NCBI GenBank assembly: GCA_025617375.2
Contig: JAMYGW020000004.1
Coordinates: 620,001 to 684,000 of the forward strand
Direction of reading: 5' to 3'
DNA from: Acarospora socialis
Lineage: Eukaryota; Ascomycota; Lecanoromycetes; Acarosporales; Acarosporaceae
DNA: 64,000 bases
Position 1 is the first letter of the stretch. Each line of letters opens with the position of its first letter. A program made the position numbers and the translations under genes. A model generated the notes under the pieces. It was not told where the DNA came from and did not search any database. It was given only the letters and a program-made list of their open reading frames with translations. Shown here in pieces: positions 32,450 through 44,088 of the stretch.

Positions 32450-33761
32450 ATGTCTAGTAACGTTTTCTCATATGTCGGCTGGACCTTTTTGCCAAATGTG
32501 AGAGTCCCTCAGTATGAGTCCTTTCCATTCTGTCTATTAGTTCCAATACGGTTGCATTCACGCCTGGGATCGCTAGGATACAAGAATGCGAAGCTGAAAA
32601 CAAAAACAGCTGGTTACAGGCTGGGTGCAATCGATCTACTACGGCATTGCCATTCGTGCTGGTGATCCGAAACCCCAGCCAGGCTCCCCAAGATACTGGA
32701 AGCATCGGCGTCGCATACAGATCGTGGTCGTCCTAGCATATCTTTTCTACACGATCATACAAGCAGACTATGATATACAAAGGGAAGGAAGCTTCTATCA
32801 AGATCTCGGGCTGGCACCAGATGTGGATGATAGAGCAATCAAATCAAGATTCAGGAGGCTGTATGTATCAGACTTCTGGCCCATACTCTTCGTGAAGATG
32901 ATAGTGGTTTCTGACCTCCTTGCGCAAACAGAGCTGCTCTCCACCATCCTGACAAAACCGCGTCGACAGATTCTAATGGCTCCTCAGAAGCCTACTTCGT
33001 TCACCTGAAGTTGGCGCAAGACACTCTCCTCGACCCTGCAAAGCGCTTCGCATACGACCGGTTTGGTCCGAACGTCGTTAAGTGGCAGCATTGCTCCACG
33101 ATTCGTGATTATATCATGGTCGGCCTGCAAGCGGCAGCACCATATTATGTTGCGTCTGGCGTCTTCATGGTGATAGTAGGCGTTATGGGCTACCTTGACT
33201 GGGGACGTTATGTATGCCTGCTCCTTGATTATAACTCTTGAAACATCATATCCGCTGCTGACTTAGTTATGACAGTGGCGATATTTGGCTTTCACCGCCC
33301 TCTGCCTCTTCGAATTCCACACTATTACTCGTCCTACCTCAGCCGCTCTCTCCATCGTCAACCCAGTCCTTCGAGCCCTCAGTACTCATCCGCCCTACTT
33401 ACCATTCCAGATCTTGATCCTCGCTCGAAAAGCTACGATAACACTCTTCATCGCCATCTCTCAACTTGGGCCCCTTCTACAGGACCCTCAACAAGCACCG
33501 GTTCAGAGCACAGAGTTGAGCCAGCAGCAACAGCTCGATCGACTCACACAGGTCGCTCGTGGCAACGAGGTAGAAGCGACTAGGTTGCTGGCGCTGGACA
33601 TGGCGCCCTTTGCGGGTGACGAGCACGCATTAAAAGATATACGAGGGAAGATGAAGGAGTGGCTCGTGCAAAACACTATCCGTGCCGACCCAGAGGTTAG
33701 AGATGCTGTCGGTAGGGTTATGGGGAGGCGGAAGGATGGACCACCACCTAGGGCACGGTGA
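32450..33761 (+). CDS. membrane J-domain (DnaJ-like) protein
   Basis: A probable ER-membrane Hsp40 co-chaperone. Four exons (32450-32497, 32610-32860, 32932-33211, 33276-33761) give 354 residues. An N-terminal amphipathic/hydrophobic stretch (NLVTGWVQSIYYGIA) is followed by a membrane segment IQIVVVLAYLFYTII, then the J-domain FYQDLGLAPDVDDRAIKSRF with HHPDK after intron 2; the HPD tripeptide is intact. Two more hydrophobic segments follow (YYVASGVFMVIVGVMGYL and LAFTALCLF). The C-terminal third is soluble and Gln/Arg-rich. Introns are 112, 71 and 64 nt. The topology places the J-domain between TM1 and TM2; its Hsp70 partner is not known. Confidence 0.88.
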
Positions 33762-34731
33762 CATCGTAGCATATCAAGCGCGGCGCAGCTGGATCTGGCT
33801 TCTTCTGTGCATATTGGAGAACTTCCTCAGTCCCTTTTTGACAGATTATGGATTTGAGCCCTTGTTCAACAACCTGCGAGCTACGTAGTAGTTGCCGGAA
33901 TCAGACCCATTGGCACGTTTGGGGTTGTATCACTGCACAGAATTCGTGGGGCAAAATTGCTGCAATACGGAGATTCTCTGCAGCATACCTCGTAATACGA
34001 CGTTAACAGGCTTGATCTACTCCGTACCTCGCATTCGATCATCAACGGCCCCTCGGGAGCCAAACCAGCGCCTCGGTGCTCTTTGCGACTATTCTTAGCA
34101 CATCTTGCAGACTAGTCACGGGAGTATTTGACCGCAGCCCTGCCACTCAATTCCCACTCGTACAGAGTATCACGACGACCCAAGAAGGTTAACGTTCAAC
34201 ACTAGATATTCTCGTTCGGAAGGACTCCTTGTCACTGTGTTCCTGGACAAGCGGACCAACCAAATGGGAAATATCAGTCCACGCAAGGCATTGTACGTAG
34301 GGGCCGGAATCCTTACGGATACAGTATGATACTCGATTTGTGCCTTTGCATGCTGTTGCCATCCGCTTCTGCAGACGGAGGTACCACCTCGACAAAGTGA
34401 ATTTGCTGTCGATCTACGATCTCCAACCCTGAGGTTTTTCCTATACGGCTCGAATGTTTTCGTGCTCTTCATATGAAATCATATTCAACTGTAATATACC
34501 ATCCTTCCCACTGTCACTTCTTCATCAGCCGCAACGTCACTACTACTATTCACCAAACTTCCTCTATTCTCATCCCGTCTATGAATTACGAGTATCCAGT
34601 TGCTGCTGTCTGCCCTAATACATCCGTCTTTTTCTGACCCTCGAATTCACTCCAACTAAACACAGGCATCGAAATCAGTTCTTCTCCACTGCTGCATGTG
34701 AGACCAGTCTCTCACCCATCCAACAAACTCC
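33762..34731. other. intergenic upstream of the GH16 gene
   Basis: About 970 nt. A minus-strand open frame at 34170-34472 encodes 100 residues of no recognisable family. From about 34500 the sequence becomes CT-rich, as expected of a 5' leader. Confidence 0.5.
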
Positions 34732-35853
34732 ATGCGTCTCGCAGCATTAACGTCCGCCACTCTCACCCTCGCAGTCACAGCCTACTGCGCCTGCGAATGC
34801 GGCTACATCCTCCACGACACCTCCGCCTACTATACGCACGTTCTGACCCACAACTTCAGCGCCTACCCCGACGGCACCTCGCTCAACACCAACCGGGCCG
34901 TGGCCAACTTCTCCAAGGATTGGACCGTTCAGTCCTGGTCTGCCGGCGGCGGTCCAGACAACCCCATTCCGCGAAGCAATGCCGAAGCGAACGTGTTCGT
35001 GCAGAATGGGACGCTGGTGCTGAGGCAGACTGGGTACACGGCTGCCGACGAAGCTGCGAACAAGAGCGTCAGCATTGCCGCGATCGTGAGCAAGGAAGCC
35101 AATTTCCTGCACGGGAGTTTTCGGAGCGTATTCAAGGTGTCTGAGGACCGAGGGTCGGTGGGAGGGTTTTTCTGGTATCATGTGGGTTCCATTTCCCCAA
35201 CCTACACCCACTCACTCCGAGCGAGCTCAATCACCTACCCCTTGAGTCGTTTCGAAGCCGAAATGAACTAAATAGAACCGTTCCCATCGAAACAGAACGA
35301 CACCAACGAAATCGACATCGAAGTCCTGACCAAAGAACCCAACGACACAACCATCCACTACACTTTGCACCCCTCCGTCCTCTCCTCCTCCGGCGCCATC
35401 ATCCCCGGCGCCTCCACCGCCGCCACCCTCGCCACGCCCTGGACGGCCTTCCAAGAACACCGCTTCGACTGGTCGCGCCAAAACGTCACGTTCTACCAGT
35501 CCGGCGTGCCCTCGCACACCACGACGGTGAACGTCCCACGCGTCGGCGGATCGGTGCAGATGAATCTGTGGGCCGACGGGAGCGCGTGGTCCGGGCGGCC
35601 GAGCGCGACGAACGTCACGATGAGCGTCAGGAGTATAACACTGTTCTACAACACCACTGCGAGTGAGGCCGGGACTGATCAAGCGTTCAACAAGGCTTGT
35701 CAGGACGCGGGCGGGAGGAATAATTTTGCCGTGTGCATGGATACGGATCCGAGAGTTATGGGTGTCAAAAGTGCCACGGGGTCGAAGGCTGGTGGCGGGA
35801 AGGGATGGGTGGGCTTTTCGGTTGCGTGCGTGCTGGCTGCGCTGTTGGTCTAG
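34732..35853 (+). CDS. GH16 beta-glucanase-like, GPI-anchored
   Basis: A secreted cell-wall glucan hydrolase or transglycosylase. Two exons (34732-35181, 35296-35853) give 335 residues. A signal peptide (MRLAALTSATLTLAVTAYCA) precedes the jelly-roll domain. Intron 1 (GTGGGT...AACAG, 114 nt) joins GGFFWYH to NDTNEIDIEVL, placing the catalytic E-x-D-x-E at residues 155-159. The C-terminus SKAGGGKGWVGFSVACVLAALLV is a GPI-anchor signal (small residues, spacer, hydrophobic tail). Several N-x-S/T sequons are present. An earlier acceptor at 35256 would need a poor GTTCCA donor and insert residues not expected in the family, so it was rejected. The substrate (beta-1,3/1,4-glucan or wall crosslinks) cannot be decided. 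Confidence 0.9.
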
Positions 35854-36981
35854 GCTGGGCCTGGATATCTGGGAAAAATGCGACCGGCGTAAAAGGGACA
35901 AGAGCGGAGGTTGGCGGGGCTTTGCGCATTGCGATGGGAAGAATGGCGAGGGCTGGCTTTGCTGGGCGCTAGGGAAAGAGGGCGAAGACATGTAGGAAGT
36001 AATCTCATACGTCCAGACGAAGCATGTCTTTTATGTACCGTTTGATACCTTTCTCCAGAGTGATAAGAGAAGATCCAGCTCATCCTCCGATCCAACGTAC
36101 ACATCTTTCTTGGTTTCGAACGTCGGAAGCATGCACTTATACCGTGCATGTTCGAGCTCTCTTTCCGGTCGACGGAACATAGACATTTCGAGTAGAGGTC
36201 TCAGGCAGTATACCCTAGGCACCTTCCGTCCCTTCCACACCAGTCGAACTCAGGACGGAAAATCCCCAAACTCGACCTCCATTCCATTCTCCACCTCCAC
36301 AAACGACCTTCACCCTCCGCTACCCTGAACCAAGATCCTGGCTCAGGAATGGACTCCTTCGACAACTCAGCTCGAGGACGAGGATCAGACAGGTATCGGT
36401 GTCGTTGGTGTTGACTTGTCGTTTCTTGGTAGAGGTTGAAGATCATGGCGGTGGTCATCTGTAACATCTACTTCCTTTTCTTCTCCGAAACTTATTCGAT
36501 TCGAGAATACATGTCGTCTGCCAATAGACGATCCAAGCGGTGACCATTTTGTCTACTTGGGCGATCATGCGGCTTTCACTTTGTAACTTTATTTCCGTTG
36601 CGTTATGGATATCCGTTGTAGGTCTTCGATGTGCACGATCGATGAAGCAGACGGACTCCGGTCTCCATCACTGGTCTAGCGGCATGTTATCGAAACCTCG
36701 TCCGCAGAGTCATCGAGTTCTTGCCATTTCCTCCTCAGACCATGTACGTACGCATGGTAAAGATGCCGTTTCCGCACCCATGATCACCCTCCGTCTTTAA
36801 CTCTTGAGCCAATCGACAAACCTGAACAGACCGCTCCACCCTATTTTGCCAATCTCCCTTTTTCCGCCCAGCCAACCCCCATCGAGCCTACTTAGCCAGT
36901 CCCACCACCCACCTCCACCAACCCCCAAAGCCCATCCCCAACCCCACACCAACTACCACGACCCCACACCAACACTCCACC
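35854..36981. other. intergenic with a possible small minus-strand gene
   Basis: About 1.1 kb. A short protein-like frame is listed separately (36031-36282). The rest, including a C-rich tract at 36830-36980 antisense to the cysteine-rich gene's end, shows no recognisable gene. Confidence 0.5.
36031..36282 (-). CDS. possible small hypothetical protein
   Basis: Two short open pieces (36282-36257 and 36214-36031) can be joined by a 42-nt GT-AG intron to read MEVEFGDFP-VYCLRPLLEM and onward to a charged end with KKDVYVGSEDELDLLLSLWR. The second piece has coding-like composition, but the intron is shorter than any other in the window and the first piece may extend further upstream through another intron. 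No family is recognised. This could be a fragment or a chance frame. Confidence 0.25.
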
Positions 36982-37564
36982 TCACCCAACCTCAGCACGG
37001 CCCAAGCCCCCCAGGGCAGCCGGTTCCAGCACGTTCGGCTTCGGCATCTCAACCTCCGGCGGCGGGCGGTCCGGCAAATCTTGACAGGTACACAACTGAC
37101 GACAGGCTTCGGTGGCACGGACGTGCATGAAGCGAGCGTTGCGCGCCGTTCGAACGCAGCGCACCACCCATCCCGGCCCGCCTCCAACCCGCGGCGGATG
37201 GCAGGCGCAGTTGGGCCCGTACAGGCGCTCCCCGCAGTAGTCCTGCAGGCTGTCCCAGTGTCCGCCGAACAGGCCGGGCGGGAAGTTGTGCTGGCTGACC
37301 GGGAGGATGCCGGTGCATACCATGCCCTAAGGGTGGGGGTTAGCTATGAGCGAGGGGTGGTTGGTTGTTGGGTATGGGGGGACTGCTGGAAAATGGACGG
37401 GGAGGGGGACGGACTATTACTCGTTTGGAGAGTGGCGAGGAGGAGGTGGGGTTGGTGGTTGGTTCGGGGAGGACGCTGCTTTGGCAGACGGAGATGAGGG
37501 TGAGGGCGGTGAGGAGGAGGTGGAGGATCGTGGCGGTAGCGCAATGGGCCTGGGAGACTTTCAT
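36982..37564 (-). CDS. small secreted cysteine-rich protein with Kex2-type propeptide
   Basis: Two exons (37564-37421, 37326-36982) give 162 residues. Exon 1 encodes a signal peptide (core ATILHLLLTALTLISVC) and a Ser/Pro/Thr-rich propeptide ending SPLSKR. The 94-nt intron falls exactly after that Lys-Arg, so exon 2 begins at GMVCTGILPVSQ, the expected mature N-terminus after Kex2-type cleavage. The mature part has eight cysteines (patterns VCTG, DYCGER, NCACHPP, VRCVR, ACRQLCTC), an even number suited to four disulfides, and a Pro-rich C-terminus. No enzyme motif is seen. It sits in the loosest, most accessory part of the window beside GH16 and MFS genes. It may be an effector, antimicrobial peptide or wall protein. 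The last 30 residues are the least certain, because another splice there is possible. Confidence 0.7.
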
Positions 37565-38400
37565 GTCGGCCGGTCTGAGCGGGACGGTCCGCGACTAGAA
37601 TGCAGTGAATAGGAGGTCATCAGTCACTCCGCAGGGCAGGCGAGAACTCCTGGGTTTAAAGGATGGCCCGAGGATGCCCAAGCCCCAGCCTAGCCGAAAA
37701 ACTGAGAAAATACCGCGTTCGAGAACGTCTCTGGTTCCGGTTTCCGATCCTGCTGCATACACCGTGACAAGTTTCAGCCCGAGTCTTCCAAGCACGGCAG
37801 CCTGGAGGATCGACAGTTTCGCGCATAGGTTCCGGGGTGTAGGTTCGCGATACAGCCGCAGCATTAGGAGATTTACTGGCAGAAAGATGATAGGGTCGCG
37901 AACAAGTGCTATTCACTGCGGATTTCAGCAAAAGTTGGTAACCATCTAGCCAAAGGGTAAGACGATGACAGTGTGCAATATTTGACGAGAGACATTCAAG
38001 AAGACAGATTTGACACGAAAAAGGTGGAAGTCAAACGTATAAAAGTATTGATCTACTGTTAGTACGGAACGTGAAGAATCAGATTCCCCTGATGTAGTGG
38101 ATCTCTTTATCTTCAGTAAAAGCTCTCTACATCTCAAAATGCGAATTTGAGAGGTTGAAGGTCCTCCAGTAGGTAGGCGATAGTTCTGAGGTGACGGAGA
38201 ATTTTGAAAAATCGCCATCGTACATATCCAACACAACCCGACTGATCATGGAAGCCCTGGTCAAACATTGAGGAGTGATTTGTCTGAGTCTCCAACAAGA
38301 CTGATATCTATCTATTTTATACACCATACGACAAGCATACGCTCCACACCAACTAACTCCACTAGCGCCATCAATGCAAGAGCATGCCCCAAGCAGATAT
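37565..38400. other. intergenic between the cysteine-rich protein and MFS genes
   Basis: About 835 nt with the promoter of the cysteine-rich gene and the MFS 3' flank. No gene was supported. Confidence 0.55.
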
Positions 38401-40158
38401 CTACACCACTCGCTCAATCCCTTCCACATCTCCTGCCATGGTTTCGGTCAACCCTCGTCCCTTCGTCAACAACCCTCCCGTCCAAATAACCGTTGGGACA
38501 GCACTCAACGCACTCAACAAGCCCAACGACCAAGCCATCGTGCCCCACCCGGCCCTCTGCTCCACGAATCCAGCCCACAAGGGACCAATTAGCGTCCCAG
38601 CGGCGAATGCAGTGTTAAACAGTCCATACGCCTGCGCGTATGCCCCCTGTTTGCCGAAGAGACCCGGATTCTTCTTTTCCTTGGCCTCAACAACGTAGGT
38701 GACTTCGGCCATAAGCGGGGGCATGCAGAGCGTGAGGCTGACTCCGAGAAGTGCAAGGAGGGCGCAGAGAAGGACGATTTGGGAGATGGAGTTGTGGGTG
38801 ACGAGGCGGAGGAGGATGAGGAAGGGGCAGGCGAGGAGGAAGCCCGTCGTGGCGAGCCAGCGGGGTCCGTACTTGTCGGTGGCCCATCCGATCAGGGGCG
38901 CGGAGAAAGAGGGTATGATGAGGGCGAGGAAGATGAGGCCGGCACCGGTGGAGGTCCAGTTGAAAGTTCTATGGACGAAGAGGGGCAGGACGGAGTCGAA
39001 GGAGGTGATGAGCGCGGCCTGCACGAGGCAGCCCCAGAGGGCGGTGAGGAGACGACGCGATTTCAATAGTGTCACGACGGGCGGTAAGTTGTGGATAAAC
39101 CGCGAGAAGAGGCGGCTTTGATGTTGGGAGCGTTGCTCTTCAGTGGCAATATTCGTGTCCGACACCCTTTTCTCTTGACCTTCGACACGAGAGAGCTGAT
39201 CCGCGTGCGCCGTCTCGCCGGGAGATCCGGCTGCGCTATCACTCTCATCCTCTGGTGTGCTCCACTTCTTCGCAACCTTCTTCTCCACCAGCGCCAACCT
39301 CAACAGAACATCTAGCCCTATCAACGCAAAGGCCATGGCGAATACCGCAATGTACCCACCTCGCGCATACACGACGCCACCCAGAAGTGGTGCCACCAGA
39401 GTGGCGACGGTCATGCTCAGCGAAACGTAGCCCATAACTCGTCCGATCTCTTCGTGACCGACGGTATCAACGAGCAGTGCCAGACCGACAACCCAAACCA
39501 CAGCCGCCGAAAGCCCCTGGAGAAGGCGTCCAGCCACGAGGACGCCGATTGACGAGCCAACGCAGAGCATCACGGTTGCGCCAGCGAGGGCGAGGAGGCC
39601 AATGAGGAGAGGTAAACGGCGCGAGGCGGATTTGTCAGCCAGCCAGCCACATATTGCTGCAAAGTATGGAGTCAGTAGCCAAAATAGCCGGAGGATTCGT
39701 GGAATATAGTCACGTACGGGACGCAAACAGTAGAGCCGCTCCGTAAACTGCCAGGAGGACAGACACCCAGTGTTGTACTAGGCTTCCATCAGCGTTCCTA
39801 GTCTTGGAGATGGTATTAACATAATAACCCTACCATCTTCTTCAGGGACTCCAGCTCGCTGCGTCAAAGCAAATGGAATGACAGGCACGATCTAAGACAC
39901 TGTAAGTGGCTGATATCGAAATAAAAAGAACACTCCCACAACTCACGATGCCATAGAGAAATAAATCCTACATCAAATCTACTTAGTTATACCAAACAAA
40001 GCCCTTCCAGATAGGGGCCAACTCACCGTGAAGACCGCGATACAGATTGTATTCAGAATAAACCACTTGGCAGAGCGATATTTCAACAAGGGAGGAGGTT
40101 GCTGGGAGTTTCGCTTCCTCCACTGGAAGATGTCCCTCGATTCCGAGTCCCTAAGCAT
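38401..40158 (-). CDS. MFS transporter (DHA1/vesicular-amine-transporter-like)
   Basis: An integral membrane carrier, probably drug or metabolite:H+ antiport. Five exons (40158-40027, 39967-39947, 39891-39834, 39777-39718, 39656-38401) give 508 residues. Exon 2 is only 21 nt and encodes DLFLYGI of TM1. The loop motif after TM2 is GWLADKSASRRLPLLIG, a variant of MFS motif A; GRLLQGLSAAVVWV carries the TM4 motif B. About 12 hydrophobic segments are seen with a charged central loop (KWSTPEDESDSAAG). All introns are 55-61 nt. Without the small N-terminal exons the frame from 39726 would lose TM1 and half of TM2. The substrate is unknown. It is adjacent to secreted-protein genes, but no biosynthetic cluster is present. 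Confidence 0.9.
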
Positions 40159-40652
40159 GACCTGATGAAGCCGACCACGGGTTGCGATCCATGAGACTTA
40201 GTGGTGGTCATCTTGAAAATTCCAGTTACTGTACATATAAACACAACGACCCCGCCATCACCTCGTTCAAAATAATATCGATGACGGTTGTAGGTTACTA
40301 CTGTAAGGTACCTCCGTACGTCAAGTGTGCATAATCGGGCGCCTTACTACTTGGAGCAGGTCAAACCGAGCTTCGTAAACATCCCAGCCATTCAACACCA
40401 ATACGATTATCTCCTCTACTTGGAAATTGTTTTGATATGTTCATCTATCTCATATACGCAAATACACCGGGGTAAGAAAACACAAAGATGTCGAGCAGAG
40501 TTTGACAGGCCCGAAAACAAATGCCACCCAGACCCCAGAGCTCCTATCCATGATGCATCAGAAGGCCCAAGATGTAACGAACACAATCTGCAAAGTCCGT
40601 AAAGCAATCCTGAATTTCGCCCCCTTCGGAAAACAACTCTAGTGAGAAACCC
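40159..40652. other. intergenic between MFS and GID1 genes
   Basis: About 490 nt holding the MFS promoter and GID1 3' flank. No gene was supported. Confidence 0.6.
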
Positions 40653-42994
40653 TCAAGTCAGGAAATCGCTGCGAACATTGATGAACGCCCCTGCGCCGCC
40701 GTCTTCGCCGATATCGTTGACAAGGACTTCCGTCTGCTGGTACAGACGCTCGATCGCGGCGGAGGAGGACTTGCCGAGAGACACTGGACCGTGTTAGCAG
40801 CTATTCGGACAGACGGGATCGTAGTCGGGGAATACCCAAAATGGCCGAATTGAGCTCCTCCGCCACCGGCACCCGTCCACTTGGCTCAAGTAAATGTGCG
40901 ACTACCGAAGTCCTCGGATCTTCGTAAGCTAGCAGAGAAAACGTTTCTTCAAGTGCCTTTTTGACCTCCCGCCGCCCATCTTCTCGAAACTCCAGCTGTA
41001 ATTCTTGCCCATACTCCAGAGTTTCTTGCAGTAGAGTGTGATACTTCATGCTATTGTCGGCCTCTTCGGTCTCCATCCGATCCCAATCGTCATGCCCATT
41101 CAAGTGATCGTCTAGTTCCATGTCAGGCTCAAAGACTTCTTCGTATGAATCGGCGGAGTGGCCATTCGTCGCGCTACCCCCCTTCTCGGAGGACCCAGTA
41201 CTCAGCTCCGAGCATCGCCGGATCATCTCAATGAACTTTCTGCACCGGAGTCGAAAGTAGATCTGTGGTTTGTCTTGAAGTACATGTGAGTAATATGCAT
41301 TCGTATGCTTCAACGCTTTGTCAACGTCACCGTCGAGGATGGCGGCTCGTATTCCTATAATCCCGCTGTCAAAACGTTGTCCATTAAGGGGGCCTCTTAA
41401 ACAAGACCCACGTTGACGATTGACAGCGTCAAGATCCTCATCCGCTCCAAAATCTTTGAATTTAGAGTTCTCCCCATTCTGCAAAGCTCGAGATTCTGCT
41501 TCTAGTTCCCCAGAAAAAGCTCTCGCGGTCTCTACGTAGCCAGCGTGCGCCAAGAACTGGGCGACGAGCTCGTGAATGAGCGCGGTCTCGTCAAGCGGAG
41601 GATGGAGCCGCGAGGCATTGGTGAGACTGATTTCTTCCTCCACTTTTGTTCTCTCCGCCTGATATGGAAAGTAAGAATCATGCATCAGCGTTGCAGGGGA
41701 TGGAATGACTTACAGCCATCATGCCATCTATGTCGAAGACGAATGGCCGTTGTCCAAAATTCACACTCAGATGCGCTCCTGGTTTCTTCATGCCAATGGA
41801 CGGGTAAAGCTTTACGTCTTTGAGATCTCGGAAAGCATTCCCTGACAGCATGTGAGCGAGAGTTGTCCAGAAGGCTTGGTTAATCACCGACCCAAGAAAA
41901 CACCGTTTTTAGTGTAAAAGGCGCAACCCGTAGAGAAGTTCACGCCACATCCAATAACGTCTGACGTTGAGTAGTTTGGACCGTACTGCTTGGGAGTCCC
42001 ACAGCAGTGCGATTTCCCGTCATCCCCGTGGTACCCCCATGTATCCGGCTCCCAGCCTGGTATTCGTTCGAGGTTTGCTTTGGATCCCGTAAAGCCGATC
42101 CCAATCATCCTGTCATCTATCTGTTAGTCGCCGAGAGGAAACGGACATGGCCGTCACATACCCTTCTTTACCCTTTGAGACCATGGTCACCTCATAGTAA
42201 TAAATACCACATTGCGGTGGCATAGGGTGGTCAGCCCGAGTAGCCGCGGCCTCATGCTCATGGGACTTTCCTGGCCCCTTGTAGCGTACCTCCAAGCCGT
42301 CCTCAAGTATCTCAAGCCCACCAAATCTGTCGGCCTCGGCCCACTTCGATGGCAGTGGCGTCAATCCGTCATCTTCGACAGGCGGCGGATGCTCCACTAT
42401 GTCGTATGTCATCCCTCGATGTGAGGGTGTCATCCTATGTAAGTTGACGCTGCTGGAGCTTGTCGAGAGCGATCCTCCGTTCGAAGAATGGGCCGAAGCA
42501 CCTTCACGGTGTGTTGCATGTTTTGCCTTGTGTGCTGCCGCGAGTCGTTCAACATATCTGGAATTTCGAAGATAGGATGGTACGAAGAAATAATTCACCA
42601 CCGAACCTCCGATACCATTTGTTGGGCCATAGGAGTTGCTGAACATGAATTGACTCGAGTACGATGGCAGAGGTCCGCTTCTACCCCACGAACCGGGTAC
42701 ACTGCCCCCTCCGTTTGTATGAGAATCCATGTCAGACCCGTGCTGCGACAAACGGTGTGATCTATGGTCAATCGGATTTGGAGATGGGTACGACGTCGAT
42801 ATTGGAGTCGGGTTCATGAGATGCGCGAAGGCCCCGGGACGGGCAGGCTGGCCGTGATTGTGGGAAGAAACGGTTGCGGTACCGGCAGCAACAGAAGCGT
42901 ATGAAGATCGACGTGGCGTCAATCCAGTGCTTGTGAGAGGCGGGTAAGAAGTTGGGGGAGCTCCGCCAGAGCCGTGAGGAACGGTGTTCGTCAT
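40653..42994 (-). CDS. GID1: GID/CTLH E3 ligase subunit (RanBPM/Vid30 type)
   Basis: A scaffold subunit of the GID ubiquitin ligase, which degrades gluconeogenic enzymes in yeast. Six exons (42994-42162, 42109-41892, 41841-41714, 41658-41412, 41354-40836, 40783-40653) give 691 residues. A Ser/Pro-rich N-terminal region is followed by a SPRY domain (CGIYYYEVTMVSKGKEGMIG, GWEPDTWGYHGDDGKSH, CGVNFSTGCAFYTKNG), LisH (ALIHELVAQFLAHAGYVETA), CTLH (RIRAAILDGDVDKALKHTN, IYFRLRCRKFIEMIRR) and a C-terminal CRA region. Intron 4 uses the later acceptor ATTATAG, giving NRQRIRAAILDGD. Introns are 50-57 nt; intron 2 has a GTCGGT donor. The start is the first ATG in frame. Confidence 0.94.
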
Positions 42995-44088
42995 GGTTGA
43001 CAGGCCGCTGAAATTGATAGATCTTTCCCCAATCTCCACGAGATGGAACACCCCTCCAGTGCGTGTTCAGACGAACACAGGGAGCAAAGGATCAAATCCA
43101 ACCTTATCTCGTAAATGTCAACTGTGGTAAATAGTTCCGAACCGAACTAGTTACTGTGCTATATGGCGCTGTTGTTCAAAGGGTACGGTCACGGATATGT
43201 TGAAACAGCACCGATATGTTACGAGATTGAAGAGCATGTGTTTTCGTTGACACGGAACTTTCTCGACTTCTTCTTGGGTGGTGCCTGATGAGCCATACCG
43301 GCAGTGTTGAGTGTACGAGGATGAGGTGTCGAGTCGAGTCAGTTGGCAGGTGGTGTGGCCATTGGAACCGGAGCACTAGACAGACGCACGAGAGCTCGCT
43401 ACTACGGACACTGCTTCCCACTCCCCGCTTCGGTCATTTCTTTCGTCTCATTCAGGGGTGGGGAGCAAGCTTGTTGCATTTCCCGCTCTCAGTACCTTGG
43501 TACTGTAAGGGAGTCAAGGTATGACTTTTCATTTTCATGTGCATATGGGCTGGTCTCTATGAATGGTCACGACATCCATGTTCCTTATCGAGAAGTTCTA
43601 CTCCGTACATACAAGTACATAGATTGGAAACATGTGTCCCAACATATTTTGCAAACGGAATTTCATCTCAGTGAGAAAAGGCCAGCTGTCATGCACCCCA
43701 GTATTTATGTACAAATTGCAGTGGTGAGATCGTGCCATCCAAACGACACCGATATGCACCTCCATGTAACCGTGTTAGAGCTGAAGAAGATCGACTTCGC
43801 AGCTGGTGGTCCGACTCCTGAGCAAGGAATATTGATAGCCCTTGATGGTACAGACACCCATAATGTACACTCCACCGAATAGTAGGCCCCTACAGATGCA
43901 ACCCAATTTGCATCGCTTTCAATGTCGAATCGACCTTCCGAACACAAAGTGGGAAAAAGCGCACTCTCGGTGTTTACCAAATGAGAGGTACTGTAAAGAA
44001 AACATGTTGAAAGGGCGTTCTAAGTTGTCGGTTAGCGATTGTATCGACGGCAAGGTGAGTGCGAGGAACGTTTACCGTAAGAGTTATG
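42995..44088. other. intergenic between GID1 and IES4
   Basis: About 1.1 kb with the GID1 promoter and IES4 3' flank. A plus-strand frame is stop-free from about 43343 to 43882 but lacks an ATG until 43558 and has no recognisable domains. Confidence 0.5.

Noticed and set aside
35227-35991. 254-codon minus-strand frame opposite the GH16 gene
   Set aside because: The plus strand has a signal peptide, active-site motif and GPI signal. The minus frame is low complexity.
34000-40200. A secondary-metabolite cluster around the MFS transporter
   Set aside because: No synthase, terpene cyclase or cytochrome P450 is present. Only a glucanase, a secreted peptide and the transporter are seen.
43343-43882. 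A 179-codon stop-free plus-strand frame between GID1 and IES4
   Set aside because: It has no ATG until 43558, no recognised domain and no splice-linked neighbour. It is likely chance openness in the GID1 promoter.
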